A DNA stretch of 58,602 nucleotides from Gemelliphila palaticanis (GCA_013415235.1 JACBYF010000009.1:1-58602), one strand, 5' to 3'. Counted from the first letter of the stretch, positions 36,166-46,015 are shown. The notes: generated from the letters alone by a model not told the origin. Program-made: numbers and translations.

Positions 36166-39100
36166 TTATTGATTTTTTCTTCTATTTAGTAGATAAGCTC
36201 CAAATAATGGTACTAATCCATAGATTCCTGCAACAGAATTTAAACCTGTAGATGGTAATTTATCTTTTTTAGAAGTTGTTTTTGAAACTTCTTCTGCAGA
36301 GATTGTATGTTTATCTTCGTTTTCCAAATTATAATCTGGGACTTTTGTTTCTAAATTAAACTCTGGTTTATCTTCATTTTCTAAATTATAATCTGGAACT
36401 TTTGTTTCTAAATTAAATTCTGGTTTATCCTCATTTTCCAAATTATAATCTGGGACTTTTGTTTCTAAATTAAACTCTGGTTTATCCTCATTTTCTAAAT
36501 TATAATCTGGAACTTTTGTTTCTAAATTAAACTCTGGCTTATCTTCATTTTCTAAATTATAATCTGGAACTTTTATTTCTAAATTAAATTCTGGCTTATC
36601 TTCGTTTTCCAAATTATAATCTGGGACTTTAGATTCTCCTATTCCAACTTCAATAACTCTGGCAATAGCATTTTTTATTTCTCGATTTGTTGAAACTGTT
36701 ACTTCTCCAGTATTTATATCTACTACATAGCTATTAGTTACTTTTTCGTAACCATCCTTACCTTCTGTAACTTCTGCTACTTCTCCTAATTTTAAATAAG
36801 TAACTTCTTTTCTTATAGTCTCAAATTCTATAGGAGTAATAGTTGAGTTTGATTTTGCCCCAACGCTAATGATTTTATTTTCAGGTTTTGTTACAACTTC
36901 ACCATTAGAATTTATTACACCCTTTTTACCTTCTTGAATTACTATATTAGGTGTTCCATATTCACGAGAATAATCTGCTTCATATTTAACAGAATAATCT
37001 ATAGATGTATCATTATTTATTCCCAATTTTATTATTGTTGGTGTAGATTCTTTTATAATTTTAAAACTTCCAACAACTACCTCAATATTACCTGTTGTTG
37101 TATCTAGAATATAATTTGTAGTTTTTCTCTTTAGACCTTTCTTACCTGGCAATTCTTCTTTAAATGTACTAGGTTTATCAGATAGGTAAACATATTTTAT
37201 TTCAGGATCTATATCAAATTCTTCTATTAAAGGTTTTGTTCCTTTTGTTATTATTTTATTTTCAGGTTGTTTTGTTACTTTTCCTGCATTTTTACTTGTA
37301 GTTATATTTCCTGATGTTGTATCTAATGTATACGTTGTTATATATGTTCTTTCCCCGTCTACTCCACCAGTTTCTGTATCATCTCCGTAAGTTTTTTCAT
37401 TATCTGCTCGGTACTCTGTTTCGTACGCTATAGTTTCTTTTTCTTCTAAAGATTTTGTTCCTTTTGCTATAACTTTATTTATAGGTTGTTTTGTTACTTC
37501 CCTTACTGGCTCCCCTATTTTTTCTTCAGTTCTTTCTCCATTAATAGTTTTATAAGTTGTTCTAATTGTAGCTAATCCATTTTGGGCATTAGTTATTACT
37601 CTTTCACTTCCGTACGAACTTTCTGGGTCAGCAACATATTCTATAATATTTGATTCTATATCTTCTGTTGTTTCGACAACTGTTTCCCCAATAACTTCTG
37701 TAGAATTAGGAGATTTATCTTCAATTATTACTTTGAATTTTACTACAACTCCTGCATCATTAGTTTCTTTATCAAAAACACTACTTTCTTTTACTTGTTT
37801 TCCTTGTTTGTTTAGATGCTCATTAAGTTTATTTATGTAAGAAGATAAATTATCATCTACATATTGTAAATTTAAAAGTTCTCTAAATTCATCTTCATCA
37901 TCTATAGCATTGTTCTTATCTATGTCTAAATAAAATTCTATATCAACATTAAATTTGTCTCTAGACAATAAATATCCTGCATCTGTTTTTCTTAAAGAAT
38001 AGCCATCTCTATCTATTGTTACATTGTTTACTACATTTTCTGTATTTATAACACGAGTATCAATTTCATCATCTATAAGTCCGTTTTCAGGTTTTAATTC
38101 TATATTTACTGTATTTGCAACATTATTTACTGTTAAAACATCTCTAACTAAATCTAATTTTAAAGTTCCTGTTCCATTTATACTATCAACTATAACAGGA
38201 GTAGTAGAGGTAACTGCTCCATTTAACGTTAAGTTTTTAATATTAACTATTTTATTAGCTTTTATATCTTTTGGTAGATTTACATTTTTTATACTCTCTA
38301 CAGAATAGTCTTTTAATGAACTAGCTGTTATGTTAACATTTCCTTTTTCTAAATTATTTCCATTAACCGTAGTTATTTTGTTACTAGCAATATTTATAGT
38401 ATAGTCGCTCTCTGCATTATCTACATTTATACCTGAATAAGAATCTACATTACTATCTATATTTAAAGTATGATTGTTAGGATTAGCTCCTCCTAATTCT
38501 ATAGAGTTAAATATTGTATTAGATTTTGAGTTTGTAAATGTAACATTAGCAACTTTTTCCGCACTAGATACATCTTTATTTCCTATAACTAGATTTGGTC
38601 TTTCAGCAGCTTGTCCTTCTGATACTAGTGTAGTTACATTATCAAAATTAACATTATTATTTCCAGTATATATATTAGGTATATATTTACCATCTCTTAA
38701 CATAGATAAGTTTATATTACTCATATTTACATCTTCTTTTATGTCTATATTATGTCCACGGACATTTAATGTATTTCCGCTTCCCTCAATAGTTATATTC
38801 TTATCTATTACTATATCTCCTGTTCCTGCAACAGTTACACTTTCTTTTAATACAATTTTCCCTCCAGGTTTAACTACTTCTAAAGCTTTTCTAAAATCAT
38901 TAAAAGGACTGTTTTCAGAACCGTCTCCATTAACAGTAGTTGCATCAACATAAATTATTTCACTTTCTTCTTTAAATATTGATGTTCTAAAGTCATTAGT
39001 TAATTTTTTATATCCTAGGAATAAAGCTGCTTTTAATTTTTCTACGTTACTTTCATTAGCTAATTTTCTAGAAAGTGTTGTTCCGTTATTATTGTATTCT

Positions 39101-41313
39101 CCTGATGATGCTACTAATAAATCTTCTGTAATAGCATTTTCTAATAGAGTAACAATATCTGCTTTATTACGTATATGTTCTTCTTTATTATTAAACATAA
39201 TACTAACTGGCTTAACCTCTTTATTTAGTCGTTTTTCATACATTGCTTTTTTGAATGCTTTAACATCACCATTGTATTTAGATAATATACTGTTATATAC
39301 ATCTGTATCTGTTATTCTATCTCCAGTTTTTAATTTATTTGATAAGAATGGAACAAAACCTTCGTGGTAACCATATTCTCCTAATAATTCGTAAGCCATT
39401 AATCTAGAAGTTATGTCTCCGGATACTCCATTTGGATTATTAAAAGCTGAATATAATGGTGTAAATAAAGGAATTACATAATAATCGTTAGATCCTGCTG
39501 TTCCATCAAGAGCAAAACCTTTATAGTTATATCTTCTAGCAACAATATCATTATCAATTAAGTCATTTATTGTTGTTAAATTACTTGCATTATTTAAAAA
39601 TGAGAAGTTATCTACTGTATGAGTATATGTGCTAGTGCCATTATTCTTTCTTTCTCTTGTATCTACTACTTGAGAATGTTTTTTAAACCATTTTAGTTTG
39701 GCTTCATCTCCACGAGTCAAAATATCATTTGCTTCTAGACCATTTAAGAAATATGTAACATCTAATACACCTTTCATATATTCTTGTATATCTTCTGGTG
39801 TTTTAAATCTTTCTGGTGTTTTGTTTACAAAATCTTCATCTGTTTTATCAGTAAAAGTAGTATTTAAGTTAAATATAGGTTCTTTGGTATTAGTATATGC
39901 TTCTAGTAAACCACGAGCAAAAAACTCTACCTCAAGTCCATCTCGTCTAGTATAACCATCGAAAAATACACTTTTATCATAAATATGTGTTAATTCGTGT
40001 GTATATGTAGTTACTCCTCTATCATATAAAGCTGGAGTAAGAATTAAACTCATTCCACTTTCACCGTCTGCATAACCATCAACAAATGTAAATAATTTCC
40101 ATTTATTCATAGGTCCTAAAAATTCTTTTATACCAAGTGTAGAATTTTCTCCTATTCTATCTGCCCATCTGTCCCTTACTGGCTGATTTGGAGTAGTTTC
40201 TTTTTTAGCCATTGTATCAATAACAAGTTTAGTTCCACTTAATTTTGACTTTACATTTGAATCAGCATTTCTAAGCCAAAAATCAATAAACTGTGCTTGT
40301 TTATTAGCTATATCTTCTATATTAGATTTTACATGTTCTACTCCATAAGTATCTACCATACCAAATGTTACTGTTGTTGGATTAGAGATTGCATATATAG
40401 AATTTTCACTAACGTTTAATAATGGTAGTATATACTGTACATGTGTATCTTTTAATTTGTCATACAATTTATATTTATATGTTGGTTCTACAGTTGATGC
40501 TTTCTCGCTAATTATTGCTTTAGAAGTTTCTTTAAACCAAGTATCTACATCTAAATTAGCAGGTTTAACACTTTCTATAAAACTAGGTATATTTTGTATA
40601 TTAGTGTAATTTTTTATTACATTATTATATAAAGTTGTCGTATTTAAAAGTGTTAAATTGTTAGCATTTTGCTTACCTATATCGATTATAAAATCAATAT
40701 TATTTTTACTAGCATTAAAATAATCAATGTGATTTGCTAATAAATCTTTAGCTTTTATATTACCTACATTAAAATTATAAAGTCTTTCAAGATAAGTTAA
40801 TCCTACCATAAATTCCACAGGATTATTTTTTATAATATCAACATTCCTCTGAACATTATCTTTAGAGTTTTGAAGCACGCCCCTTATAATATCTGTTTTA
40901 CTATTGTATACATTATTATAAGCAACTCTCATATCTAATAAGTCCATTCTTTCAGCTTTAGCTTTATTTTTTGCTTGAATTGTTGCTTCTTTAGGAGGTA
41001 CACCTTGTTTTATTAATCTTATCATTTCTTTTGAGTAGTCTGAAGTAGGAATATATCCTCCTCCATACTTATCTATAATACTTTGATGACTGCTATTATA
41101 CTCATTTAAAAAATTATCTAATTCACTAACTGCACTATCTATGTTATTATTTTTTTGTTTTATTACTCCATTGTCATAAGTTATTGTGCTATTACTATCT
41201 GTTACTTCTACAGCATAAGAGTCAGTAGACAGACCTATAAACAATCCTATTAAACAAGAAGCACATCCTATCGTTAATTTTCTTATACTATATTTTTCTT
41301 TTTTATTATTCAT
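36166..41313 (-). CDS. LPXTG-anchored surface zinc metallopeptidase (M26/Zmp-like) with beta-helix and G5-like domains
   Basis: A 1,715-residue cell-wall protein. It has a YSIRK-type signal (EKYSIRKLTIGCASCLIGL). A zinc protease domain carries HELTH at residues 439-443 and the third ligand Glu463 in GLEVEFFARGLLEA, a layout like the M26 IgA1 protease/ZmpB/ZmpC family (HExxH then RR-x-GL-x-x-E-F/L-Y/F-A). From about 790 a beta-helix-like stretch begins IIYVDATTVNGDGSENSPF. Around 1160-1600 lie G5-like repeats, each ending KVIAKGT or a variant. Then come 19-residue repeats KVPDYNLENEDKPEFNLET and the sortase signal LPSTG with a C-terminal helix and RRKNQ. Substrate unknown; host immunoglobulin or matrix proteins are possible by family. 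A start ATG follows ATGGAGA. Confidence 0.88.
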   Translation of the reverse strand: MNNKKEKYSIRKLTIGCASCLIGLFIGLSTDSYAVEVTDSNSTITYDNGVIKQKNNNIDSAVSELDNFLNEYNSSHQSIIDKYGGGYIPTSDYSKEMIRLIKQGVPPKEATIQAKNKAKAERMDLLDMRVAYNNVYNSKTDIIRGVLQNSKDNVQRNVDIIKNNPVEFMVGLTYLERLYNFNVGNIKAKDLLANHIDYFNASKNNIDFIIDIGKQNANNLTLLNTTTLYNNVIKNYTNIQNIPSFIESVKPANLDVDTWFKETSKAIISEKASTVEPTYKYKLYDKLKDTHVQYILPLLNVSENSIYAISNPTTVTFGMVDTYGVEHVKSNIEDIANKQAQFIDFWLRNADSNVKSKLSGTKLVIDTMAKKETTPNQPVRDRWADRIGENSTLGIKEFLGPMNKWKLFTFVDGYADGESGMSLILTPALYDRGVTTYTHELTHIYDKSVFFDGYTRRDGLEVEFFARGLLEAYTNTKEPIFNLNTTFTDKTDEDFVNKTPERFKTPEDIQEYMKGVLDVTYFLNGLEANDILTRGDEAKLKWFKKHSQVVDTRERKNNGTSTYTHTVDNFSFLNNASNLTTINDLIDNDIVARRYNYKGFALDGTAGSNDYYVIPLFTPLYSAFNNPNGVSGDITSRLMAYELLGEYGYHEGFVPFLSNKLKTGDRITDTDVYNSILSKYNGDVKAFKKAMYEKRLNKEVKPVSIMFNNKEEHIRNKADIVTLLENAITEDLLVASSGEYNNNGTTLSRKLANESNVEKLKAALFLGYKKLTNDFRTSIFKEESEIIYVDATTVNGDGSENSPFNDFRKALEVVKPGGKIVLKESVTVAGTGDIVIDKNITIEGSGNTLNVRGHNIDIKEDVNMSNINLSMLRDGKYIPNIYTGNNNVNFDNVTTLVSEGQAAERPNLVIGNKDVSSAEKVANVTFTNSKSNTIFNSIELGGANPNNHTLNIDSNVDSYSGINVDNAESDYTINIASNKITTVNGNNLEKGNVNITASSLKDYSVESIKNVNLPKDIKANKIVNIKNLTLNGAVTSTTPVIVDSINGTGTLKLDLVRDVLTVNNVANTVNIELKPENGLIDDEIDTRVINTENVVNNVTIDRDGYSLRKTDAGYLLSRDKFNVDIEFYLDIDKNNAIDDEDEFRELLNLQYVDDNLSSYINKLNEHLNKQGKQVKESSVFDKETNDAGVVVKFKVIIEDKSPNSTEVIGETVVETTEDIESNIIEYVADPESSYGSERVITNAQNGLATIRTTYKTINGERTEEKIGEPVREVTKQPINKVIAKGTKSLEEKETIAYETEYRADNEKTYGDDTETGGVDGERTYITTYTLDTTSGNITTSKNAGKVTKQPENKIITKGTKPLIEEFDIDPEIKYVYLSDKPSTFKEELPGKKGLKRKTTNYILDTTTGNIEVVVGSFKIIKESTPTIIKLGINNDTSIDYSVKYEADYSREYGTPNIVIQEGKKGVINSNGEVVTKPENKIISVGAKSNSTITPIEFETIRKEVTYLKLGEVAEVTEGKDGYEKVTNSYVVDINTGEVTVSTNREIKNAIARVIEVGIGESKVPDYNLENEDKPEFNLEIKVPDYNLENEDKPEFNLETKVPDYNLENEDKPEFNLETKVPDYNLENEDKPEFNLETKVPDYNLENEDKPEFNLETKVPDYNLENEDKHTISAEEVSKTTSKKDKLPSTGLNSVAGIYGLVPLFGAYLLNRRKNQ
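36310..36630 (-). repeat. 57-bp tandem coding repeat (5 full copies and one partial)
   Basis: Encodes the repeat unit KVPDYNLENEDKPEFNLET between the G5-like region and the LPSTG signal. Copies differ at a few synonymous bases and one Thr/Ile change. This is a wall-spanning stalk, and copy number could vary by slippage. Confidence 0.9.
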
Positions 41314-41468
41314 TTTATATCTCCATATTTTTTAATTACTTTAATATAGTTTTAAACAATTCTATTATAACACTTTTTTTAATATTTTTCTAAAATTTAA
41401 TGCAGCTTATAATAACTTTTATACTAATTAACTATTAATTTTTTCTTAATAAAATTATTTAAAAATCA

Positions 41469-41501
41469 AAAACTCAAGTGAACATTCATCACCTGAGTTT
41501 T
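41469..41501 (-). terminator. terminator after metQ
   Basis: AAAACTCAAGTGA / TCACCTGAGTTTT hairpin, with T runs on both strands, about 100 bp downstream of metQ. Confidence 0.7.
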
Positions 41502-41602
41502 ACTTAATTTATACACTTTTATTATTTCTTAATTTTATTTAGTGGCTTCTTAAATTTTCTTTTCTTTCTTTTCTAGTTATATTCTTCTAAACTATCGTTA
41601 TA

Positions 41603-42463
41603 TTAAGCAGGTACTACAGCTCCATTGTATTTTTCTTTAATGAATTTTTTAGTATCTTCTGATTGAAGTGCTTCTACTATTTTTTTAGTTACAATCTTAT
41701 CTTTATCTCCTGCTCTAACAACTATTATATTTCCATAAGGATTGTTATCTGGACTCTCAACAACTACTGAATCTTCTAATGGTTTTATTCCTGCATCAAC
41801 AGCAAAGTTAGAATTAATAGATATTAAATCACCTTCTCCATTTTGGAAATATTGAACCATAATTGCTGGATCATTATCATATTTGAATTTTAAGTTTTTA
41901 GGGTTTTCTACTACATCTTCAAATGTTGCAGTTATAACATCCACACCATCTCTAATTTTTACAAGTTTTGCATCCTGAAGAATTTTTAACACTCTTCCCC
42001 ATTCTGATTTATTGTTACTTACTAAAACTAATGCTCCGTCTTGTAATTCTTCTAATTTCTTAACTTTTTTAGAGTAAAGACCTATTGGCTCAATATGTAT
42101 TGCTCCTGCATCTTCTAATTTATAACCTTTTTCTTTCGTTTCATTGTTTAAGAATGGAACATGTTGGAAGTAGTTTAAGTCTATTTCTTTATCTTCTAAG
42201 TTTTTGTTAGGTAAATAGTAATCTTGGTATGTTACTATATCTAATTTTAGCCCTTCTTTTTCTAATTTAGGTGCTATGTATTCTAAAAGCTCTGCATGAG
42301 GAACGTTAGTTGCTCCTATTTTAACTGTTACAGGTTTATTAGGATCTAATGAATCTACATTTATTCCTTTCTTTTCTTCAGTTGTTGAAGATTTAGATGA
42401 TGAACATCCAATTAATGTTATTGTTACTATAAATGCTGCTAATAATGCTATTAATTTTTTCAT
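41603..42463 (-). CDS. metQ: methionine-binding lipoprotein of an ABC importer
   Basis: The extracytoplasmic receptor that delivers L-methionine to the MetNP (MetNI) transporter. The protein has 286 residues from the ATG at 42463, 9 bp after AAAGGA; a longer TTG frame overlaps this site. Signal with lipobox LIGC (Cys20). NlpA/MetQ landmarks are VKIGATNVPHAELLEYI, the DLNYFQHVPFLN block, IEPIGLYSKK, and DPAIMVQYFQNGEGDLISINSNFA. The transporter's ATPase and permease genes are not in this window. It is controlled by the T-box leader upstream. Confidence 0.94.
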   Translation of the reverse strand: MKKLIALLAAFIVTITLIGCSSSKSSTTEEKKGINVDSLDPNKPVTVKIGATNVPHAELLEYIAPKLEKEGLKLDIVTYQDYYLPNKNLEDKEIDLNYFQHVPFLNNETKEKGYKLEDAGAIHIEPIGLYSKKVKKLEELQDGALVLVSNNKSEWGRVLKILQDAKLVKIRDGVDVITATFEDVVENPKNLKFKYDNDPAIMVQYFQNGEGDLISINSNFAVDAGIKPLEDSVVVESPDNNPYGNIIVVRAGDKDKIVTKKIVEALQSEDTKKFIKEKYNGAVVPA

Positions 42464-42512
42464 TTTTATAATTCCTTTCAAATTTTTATTTTGTTTGATA
42501 TTAAAAGTTTAT

Positions 42513-42820
42513 GTAAAATAAAAACGCCCTTACTCTCCTAAGAGAATAAGGGCGAAATTAACTTCACGGTACCACCTTACTTTTTTCGTAAACTACGAAC
42601 TTAGCCATTACGAAATACACTTATCTAGAATTTAGGTATTTTAATAATGCGTGTTTGTAACGTAACACAAAAACGAAAAAAGTTTGCTTTTATACTCACT
42701 TTTTTATACCATTCAAACCATTTTCATCTATCTTGGCATTGTGTAATTTCAGCTACATACACTCTCTGTTAAATGTTCCAATAAATTACTTATTTGAATA
42801 TAGGTAAATATCTAACGTTG
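42513..42820 (-). promoter_or_regulatory. T-box leader of metQ
   Basis: The transcript contains the conserved T-box AAGGTGGTACCGTG (42564-42577), which can pair either with the CCA end of an uncharged tRNA or into the terminator arm. Downstream, CGCCCTTA / TAAGGGCG with inner CTC/GAG and a T-rich tail forms the terminator (42513-42554). A long 5' part with GAGAG-like stem I sequences precedes it. With a methionine uptake gene downstream, tRNA-Met is the expected ligand. AUG triplets occur in stem I, but I have not assigned the specifier codon with confidence. Confidence 0.93.
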
Positions 42821-42825
42821 GATAT

Positions 42826-42854
42826 ATATTAGCATTTATTTTTTGAAATGTCAA
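42826..42854 (-). promoter_or_regulatory. promoter of the T-box/metQ transcript
   Basis: Consensus TTGACA (42849-42854), 17-bp spacer and TAATAT (42826-42831) on the minus strand. The start falls near 42819, right before the T-box leader. Confidence 0.85.
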
Positions 42855-42932
42855 TAGATTTTTTTTACTTTTTTAAAAGTTTTTTGAAAATTCTTTATAA
42901 ATCTGATATTTTAGGTTTGAGGTACTATAAAT

Positions 42933-43313
42933 TTATTTTTCAATAGCTATAACTTCTATTTCTATTTCTGCATTTAATGGTAGTGCTGCTACTTGAAATG
43001 CTGATCTAGCTGGTAATACATCTTTAAAATTTTCTGCATATATTTTATTTACTTCTGCAAAATCCTTAATGTCTTTAAGTAAAACTAGTGCTTTTACTAT
43101 ATGATTCATAGAGCTGCCAGCTTCTTCTAATACTGCTTCTATATTTTTAAAAATTTGTTTTGTTTCTTCTAAAACTCCACCTTCTACAATTTTTCCTGTT
43201 TCAGGATTTATTCCTAATTGACCTGAACAAAATATAAGGTTTCCTACTTTATTTGCTTGAACATAAGGTCCTACTGCTTTTGGTGCTTTTTCTGTATTTA
43301 TTTTTTGTATCAT
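42933..43313 (-). CDS. ridA: RidA family reactive-intermediate deaminase
   Basis: A 126-residue YjgF/YER057c/UK114 protein that hydrolyses reactive enamine/imine intermediates such as 2-aminoacrylate. Typical features: KAPKAVGPYVQANKVGN, FCSGQLGINPETG, and the C-terminal PARSAFQVAALPLNAEIEIEVIA containing the catalytic Arg. It lies 26 bp after a PLP-dependent cystathionine lyase/synthase, an enzyme type that yields such intermediates, so the pairing makes chemical sense. Confidence 0.95.
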   Translation of the reverse strand: MIQKINTEKAPKAVGPYVQANKVGNLIFCSGQLGINPETGKIVEGGVLEETKQIFKNIEAVLEEAGSSMNHIVKALVLLKDIKDFAEVNKIYAENFKDVLPARSAFQVAALPLNAEIEIEVIAIEK

Positions 43314-43339
43314 TGTTATTTCTCCTTTAATTTTTTATT

Positions 43340-44482
43340 TTATTGTAATGCTTGTTCTAAATCTTCAATTAAGTCTTCTAAGTCTTCTACTCCACATGAT
43401 AAACGTAGTAGATTATTTGATATACCCTGTTCTAATCTTTCTTCTTCTGTCATGCATGCATGAGACATACTTGCAGGATGAGATATGATAGATTCTACTC
43501 CTCCTAAACTTACTGCATATATTGGTATTTTAATTTTTTCTAAAAATTGCTCTCTATCTTCATCATTATAAAATTCAAAAGATAATACTGCTCCACCTGA
43601 AGTTGCTTGAGATGTGTGCTCGTTATAATAAGTACAACTTTCTAATTCTGGATAAAAAACTTTTTTTATTTTTTTGTTTGTTTCTAGATATTTTGCTATA
43701 CTTACAGCATTTTTTACAGATGTACTCATTCTTAAACCTAACGTCTTCATACCACGAAGAACTAACCATGCATCTTCTACACCCATAACTGCTCCAAAGT
43801 TTTTTTGTAACAGTGAAACTTCTTCTGCCAGTTTATCATCATTAGTGGCTAACAGTCCTGCTACAACATCACTGTGACCATTTATGAATTTTGTCATACT
43901 TTCTACTACTATATCGCATCCTAAATCAAGTGGTTTTTGATATAGTGGTGTCATAAATGTATTGTCTGCTATCGTTAATAAATTATGTTTTTTTGCTAAT
44001 GATACCAATTTTCTTATATCTGTTATTTTTAGTAATGGATTAGACGGAGTTTCTATATATATTAACTTTGTATTTTCTTTTATATGTTTTTCTACTTCAT
44101 CTACATCATTACAATTAACAAAAGAACTAGTTATTCCATATTTTGGCAATATTTCTGTAGCTAATTGATATGTACCTCCGTAAACTTCTATAGGTAAAAT
44201 TAAATGATCTCCAGCTTTAAATAACATAAGTGCAGTAGTTATAGCTGCCATACCTGATGAAAAAGCGAAGCCATGTTTTGCATTTTCTAATTTTGCTATT
44301 GCTTGTTCTAATGCTGAAACAGTAGGATTAGCAAATCTACTATATCTATACTTCTTGCCATCTAAATAAATATCTTTTTGATCAAATGTAGATGTTTGAT
44401 ATTTAGGTATAGACGCTGCTCCTGTATAGTTATCAATGACTGGATAACCATGAAGTAATTTTGTATTTTCTCCCTTGTACAT
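43340..44482 (-). CDS. PLP-dependent trans-sulfuration enzyme (cystathionine gamma-synthase/lyase family)
   Basis: A 380-residue Cys/Met metabolism enzyme. PLP Lys198 is in ESMTKFINGHSDVVAG, the phosphate-binding SSGMAAI is near residue 80, and YIETPSNPLLKITDI holds further active-site residues. SLGGVESIISHPASMSHA is the substrate-binding end. Members act as cystathionine gamma-synthase, beta-lyase or gamma-lyase; the Ala/Ser-level differences needed to separate them cannot be read reliably here. The Met/Cys role is supported by neighbouring metQ and ridA. It has its own promoter at 44516-44544. Confidence 0.9.
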   Translation of the reverse strand: MYKGENTKLLHGYPVIDNYTGAASIPKYQTSTFDQKDIYLDGKKYRYSRFANPTVSALEQAIAKLENAKHGFAFSSGMAAITTALMLFKAGDHLILPIEVYGGTYQLATEILPKYGITSSFVNCNDVDEVEKHIKENTKLIYIETPSNPLLKITDIRKLVSLAKKHNLLTIADNTFMTPLYQKPLDLGCDIVVESMTKFINGHSDVVAGLLATNDDKLAEEVSLLQKNFGAVMGVEDAWLVLRGMKTLGLRMSTSVKNAVSIAKYLETNKKIKKVFYPELESCTYYNEHTSQATSGGAVLSFEFYNDEDREQFLEKIKIPIYAVSLGGVESIISHPASMSHACMTEEERLEQGISNNLLRLSCGVEDLEDLIEDLEQALQ

Positions 44483-44515
44483 ATTTACACCTTCTTTTTA
44501 TTATATTACAGAATA

Positions 44516-44544
44516 ATTATACAATAAATTGGCAGTGTTTTCAA
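44516..44544 (-). promoter_or_regulatory. promoter of the trans-sulfuration gene and ridA
   Basis: TTGAAA (44539-44544), 17-bp spacer and TATAAT (44516-44521) on the minus strand, about 35 bp before the start codon. Confidence 0.82.
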
Positions 44545-44633
44545 TCTTGTAAATAATGATTTTGGGCATCTTTAATTTTTATAAATCAATTATAAACATT
44601 GACATATTAACATTTATACAAAATATGTAACTA

Positions 44634-44662
44634 TTGACCTCTATTTATTTTAAGTATATACT
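44634..44662 (+). promoter_or_regulatory. promoter of the MFS transporter
   Basis: TTGACC (44634-44639), 17-bp spacer and TATACT (44657-44662); ribosome site AAAAGGAG follows 20 bp later. Confidence 0.75.
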
Positions 44663-44696
44663 GTAATAATGTTAAATTTTTTAAAAGGAGCATATT

Positions 44697-45860
44697 ATGC
44701 AAAATAAATTAATTAACAAATTGGCAATTCTGTCAATATCAATATTTTTAATGTCTCATTTAGCTATAGCACCTGCTATTCCAAAACTATTTGAAATATA
44801 TAATAAATCTAATATTAATATAGGTTTAGCTTCTGTTGAGACTTTAGTAACTATTCCTGCTATGATGATAACTATATTTGTTGTACTGAGTAATGTTATA
44901 GTATCGTTTTTAGGAAAGAAAAAAACTGTATTATTAGGTCTTGTACTTATTGCTTTATCAGGTATTATTGCTTTAATTTCTTCTAACTTTACAGTAGTGT
45001 TAATATCTAGATTAATACTAGGTATTGGAGTTGGATTATATAATTCACTATCTATTAGTATTATAAGCGACTATTATACAGGTAATGAAAGAGCAACTAT
45101 GATTGGACTTAGAACAGCCTTTTTAAATATAGGTAAAGCTCTTACTACTTTTATTGCAGGATACGCTTTAATAATTAATCCTAAATATGTATTTGCTGTA
45201 TATTTATTAGTTATTCCTGTATTTATTTTATTTTTACTTAAAGTTGAAGAAAAGCAAGAAGTTAGTAAAAAATTAAAATCTGTAGTTAAATTTGATAAGG
45301 ATGTCATTTTACTTATGATAATGACTTTCTTTGTAGGTATAAGTTATATAGGTGCAACAATTAAAATTCCTACTCTACTTATAACTAAATATAATTTAGC
45401 TACAACAACTTCTAGCAATTTATTATCAATACTTGCACTAAGTGGTATATTAAGTGGTTTTATTTTCGGTAAGTTAATTAAACATTTCAGTTTAAAAACT
45501 ATGCTATTTATGATTACAGCAATGATTTTTGGTAATATTTTATTTATAGTTACTAAAAATATAGCTTTACTTTATGTAGGAGCTATATTTATTGGTACAA
45601 GTTTTGTAGGTGTAATGTCTTCTGTCTTTTTCTTTATATCTAAATATTACGAAAAACAAAACATTAACTTTGTAACTAGTATGGCACTAACTGCTGGTAA
45701 TATAGGAGTAATATTAACCCCTGTTATATTAACTAAATTACCTGAAAAATTAGGTTTAGAGTTGTTTAAAACACCATTTTATATAACTTCTTTTATAATG
45801 ATTATAAGTGTGTTAATTTACATTATTTTAACTAAAAACAAAAATAAAGTTGAAAATTAA
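44697..45860 (+). CDS. MFS transporter
   Basis: A 387-residue major facilitator with about 12 helices. The loop after helix 2 carries VSFLGKKKTVLLGLV, and helix 4-5 contains SRLILGIGVGLYNSLSISIIS, the usual MFS motif A/B context. The second half has FGKLIKHFSLKTML at the matching site. Substrate unknown; drug efflux or small-metabolite export are common for this subfamily. Transcribed away from the sulfur cluster and followed by a terminator. Confidence 0.85.
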   Translation: MQNKLINKLAILSISIFLMSHLAIAPAIPKLFEIYNKSNINIGLASVETLVTIPAMMITIFVVLSNVIVSFLGKKKTVLLGLVLIALSGIIALISSNFTVVLISRLILGIGVGLYNSLSISIISDYYTGNERATMIGLRTAFLNIGKALTTFIAGYALIINPKYVFAVYLLVIPVFILFLLKVEEKQEVSKKLKSVVKFDKDVILLMIMTFFVGISYIGATIKIPTLLITKYNLATTTSSNLLSILALSGILSGFIFGKLIKHFSLKTMLFMITAMIFGNILFIVTKNIALLYVGAIFIGTSFVGVMSSVFFFISKYYEKQNINFVTSMALTAGNIGVILTPVILTKLPEKLGLELFKTPFYITSFIMIISVLIYIILTKNKNKVEN

Positions 45861-45916
45861 ATATTATTTAAAATAACTAAAAGAAAACTTTTTCATATCT
45901 TATTTTAAAATAAAAG

Positions 45917-45951
45917 TAGAGCTTATCAAAAATGATAAACTCTATTTTTTT
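45917..45951 (+). terminator. terminator after the MFS gene
   Basis: TAGAGCTTATCA / TGATAAACTCTA hairpin with one mismatch followed by seven T residues. Confidence 0.8.
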
Positions 45952-45986
45952 ATAATTAAAATATAAATTTTTTTGTTAAATATGTA

Positions 45987-46015
45987 TTGATTATTCAGTA
46001 TATAAATGTTATAAT
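45987..46015 (+). promoter_or_regulatory. promoter of the TetR-family gene
   Basis: TTGATT (45987-45992), 17-bp spacer ending TGT, and TATAAT (46010-46015). Confidence 0.75.

Noticed and set aside
36310..36630. Regular direct repeats suggesting a CRISPR array
   Set aside because: The 57-bp units are contiguous and in frame within a surface-protein gene; there are no spacers and no cas genes.
38024..39955. Several plus-strand frames of 85-159 codons opposite the metallopeptidase gene
   Set aside because: They lie wholly within the long coding gene on the other strand, lack ribosome sites and give no sensible protein.
42513..42820. SAM-binding (S-box) riboswitch in front of metQ
   Set aside because: The AAGGTGGTACCGTG element with a competing terminator is the T-box hallmark; no S-box core was recognised.
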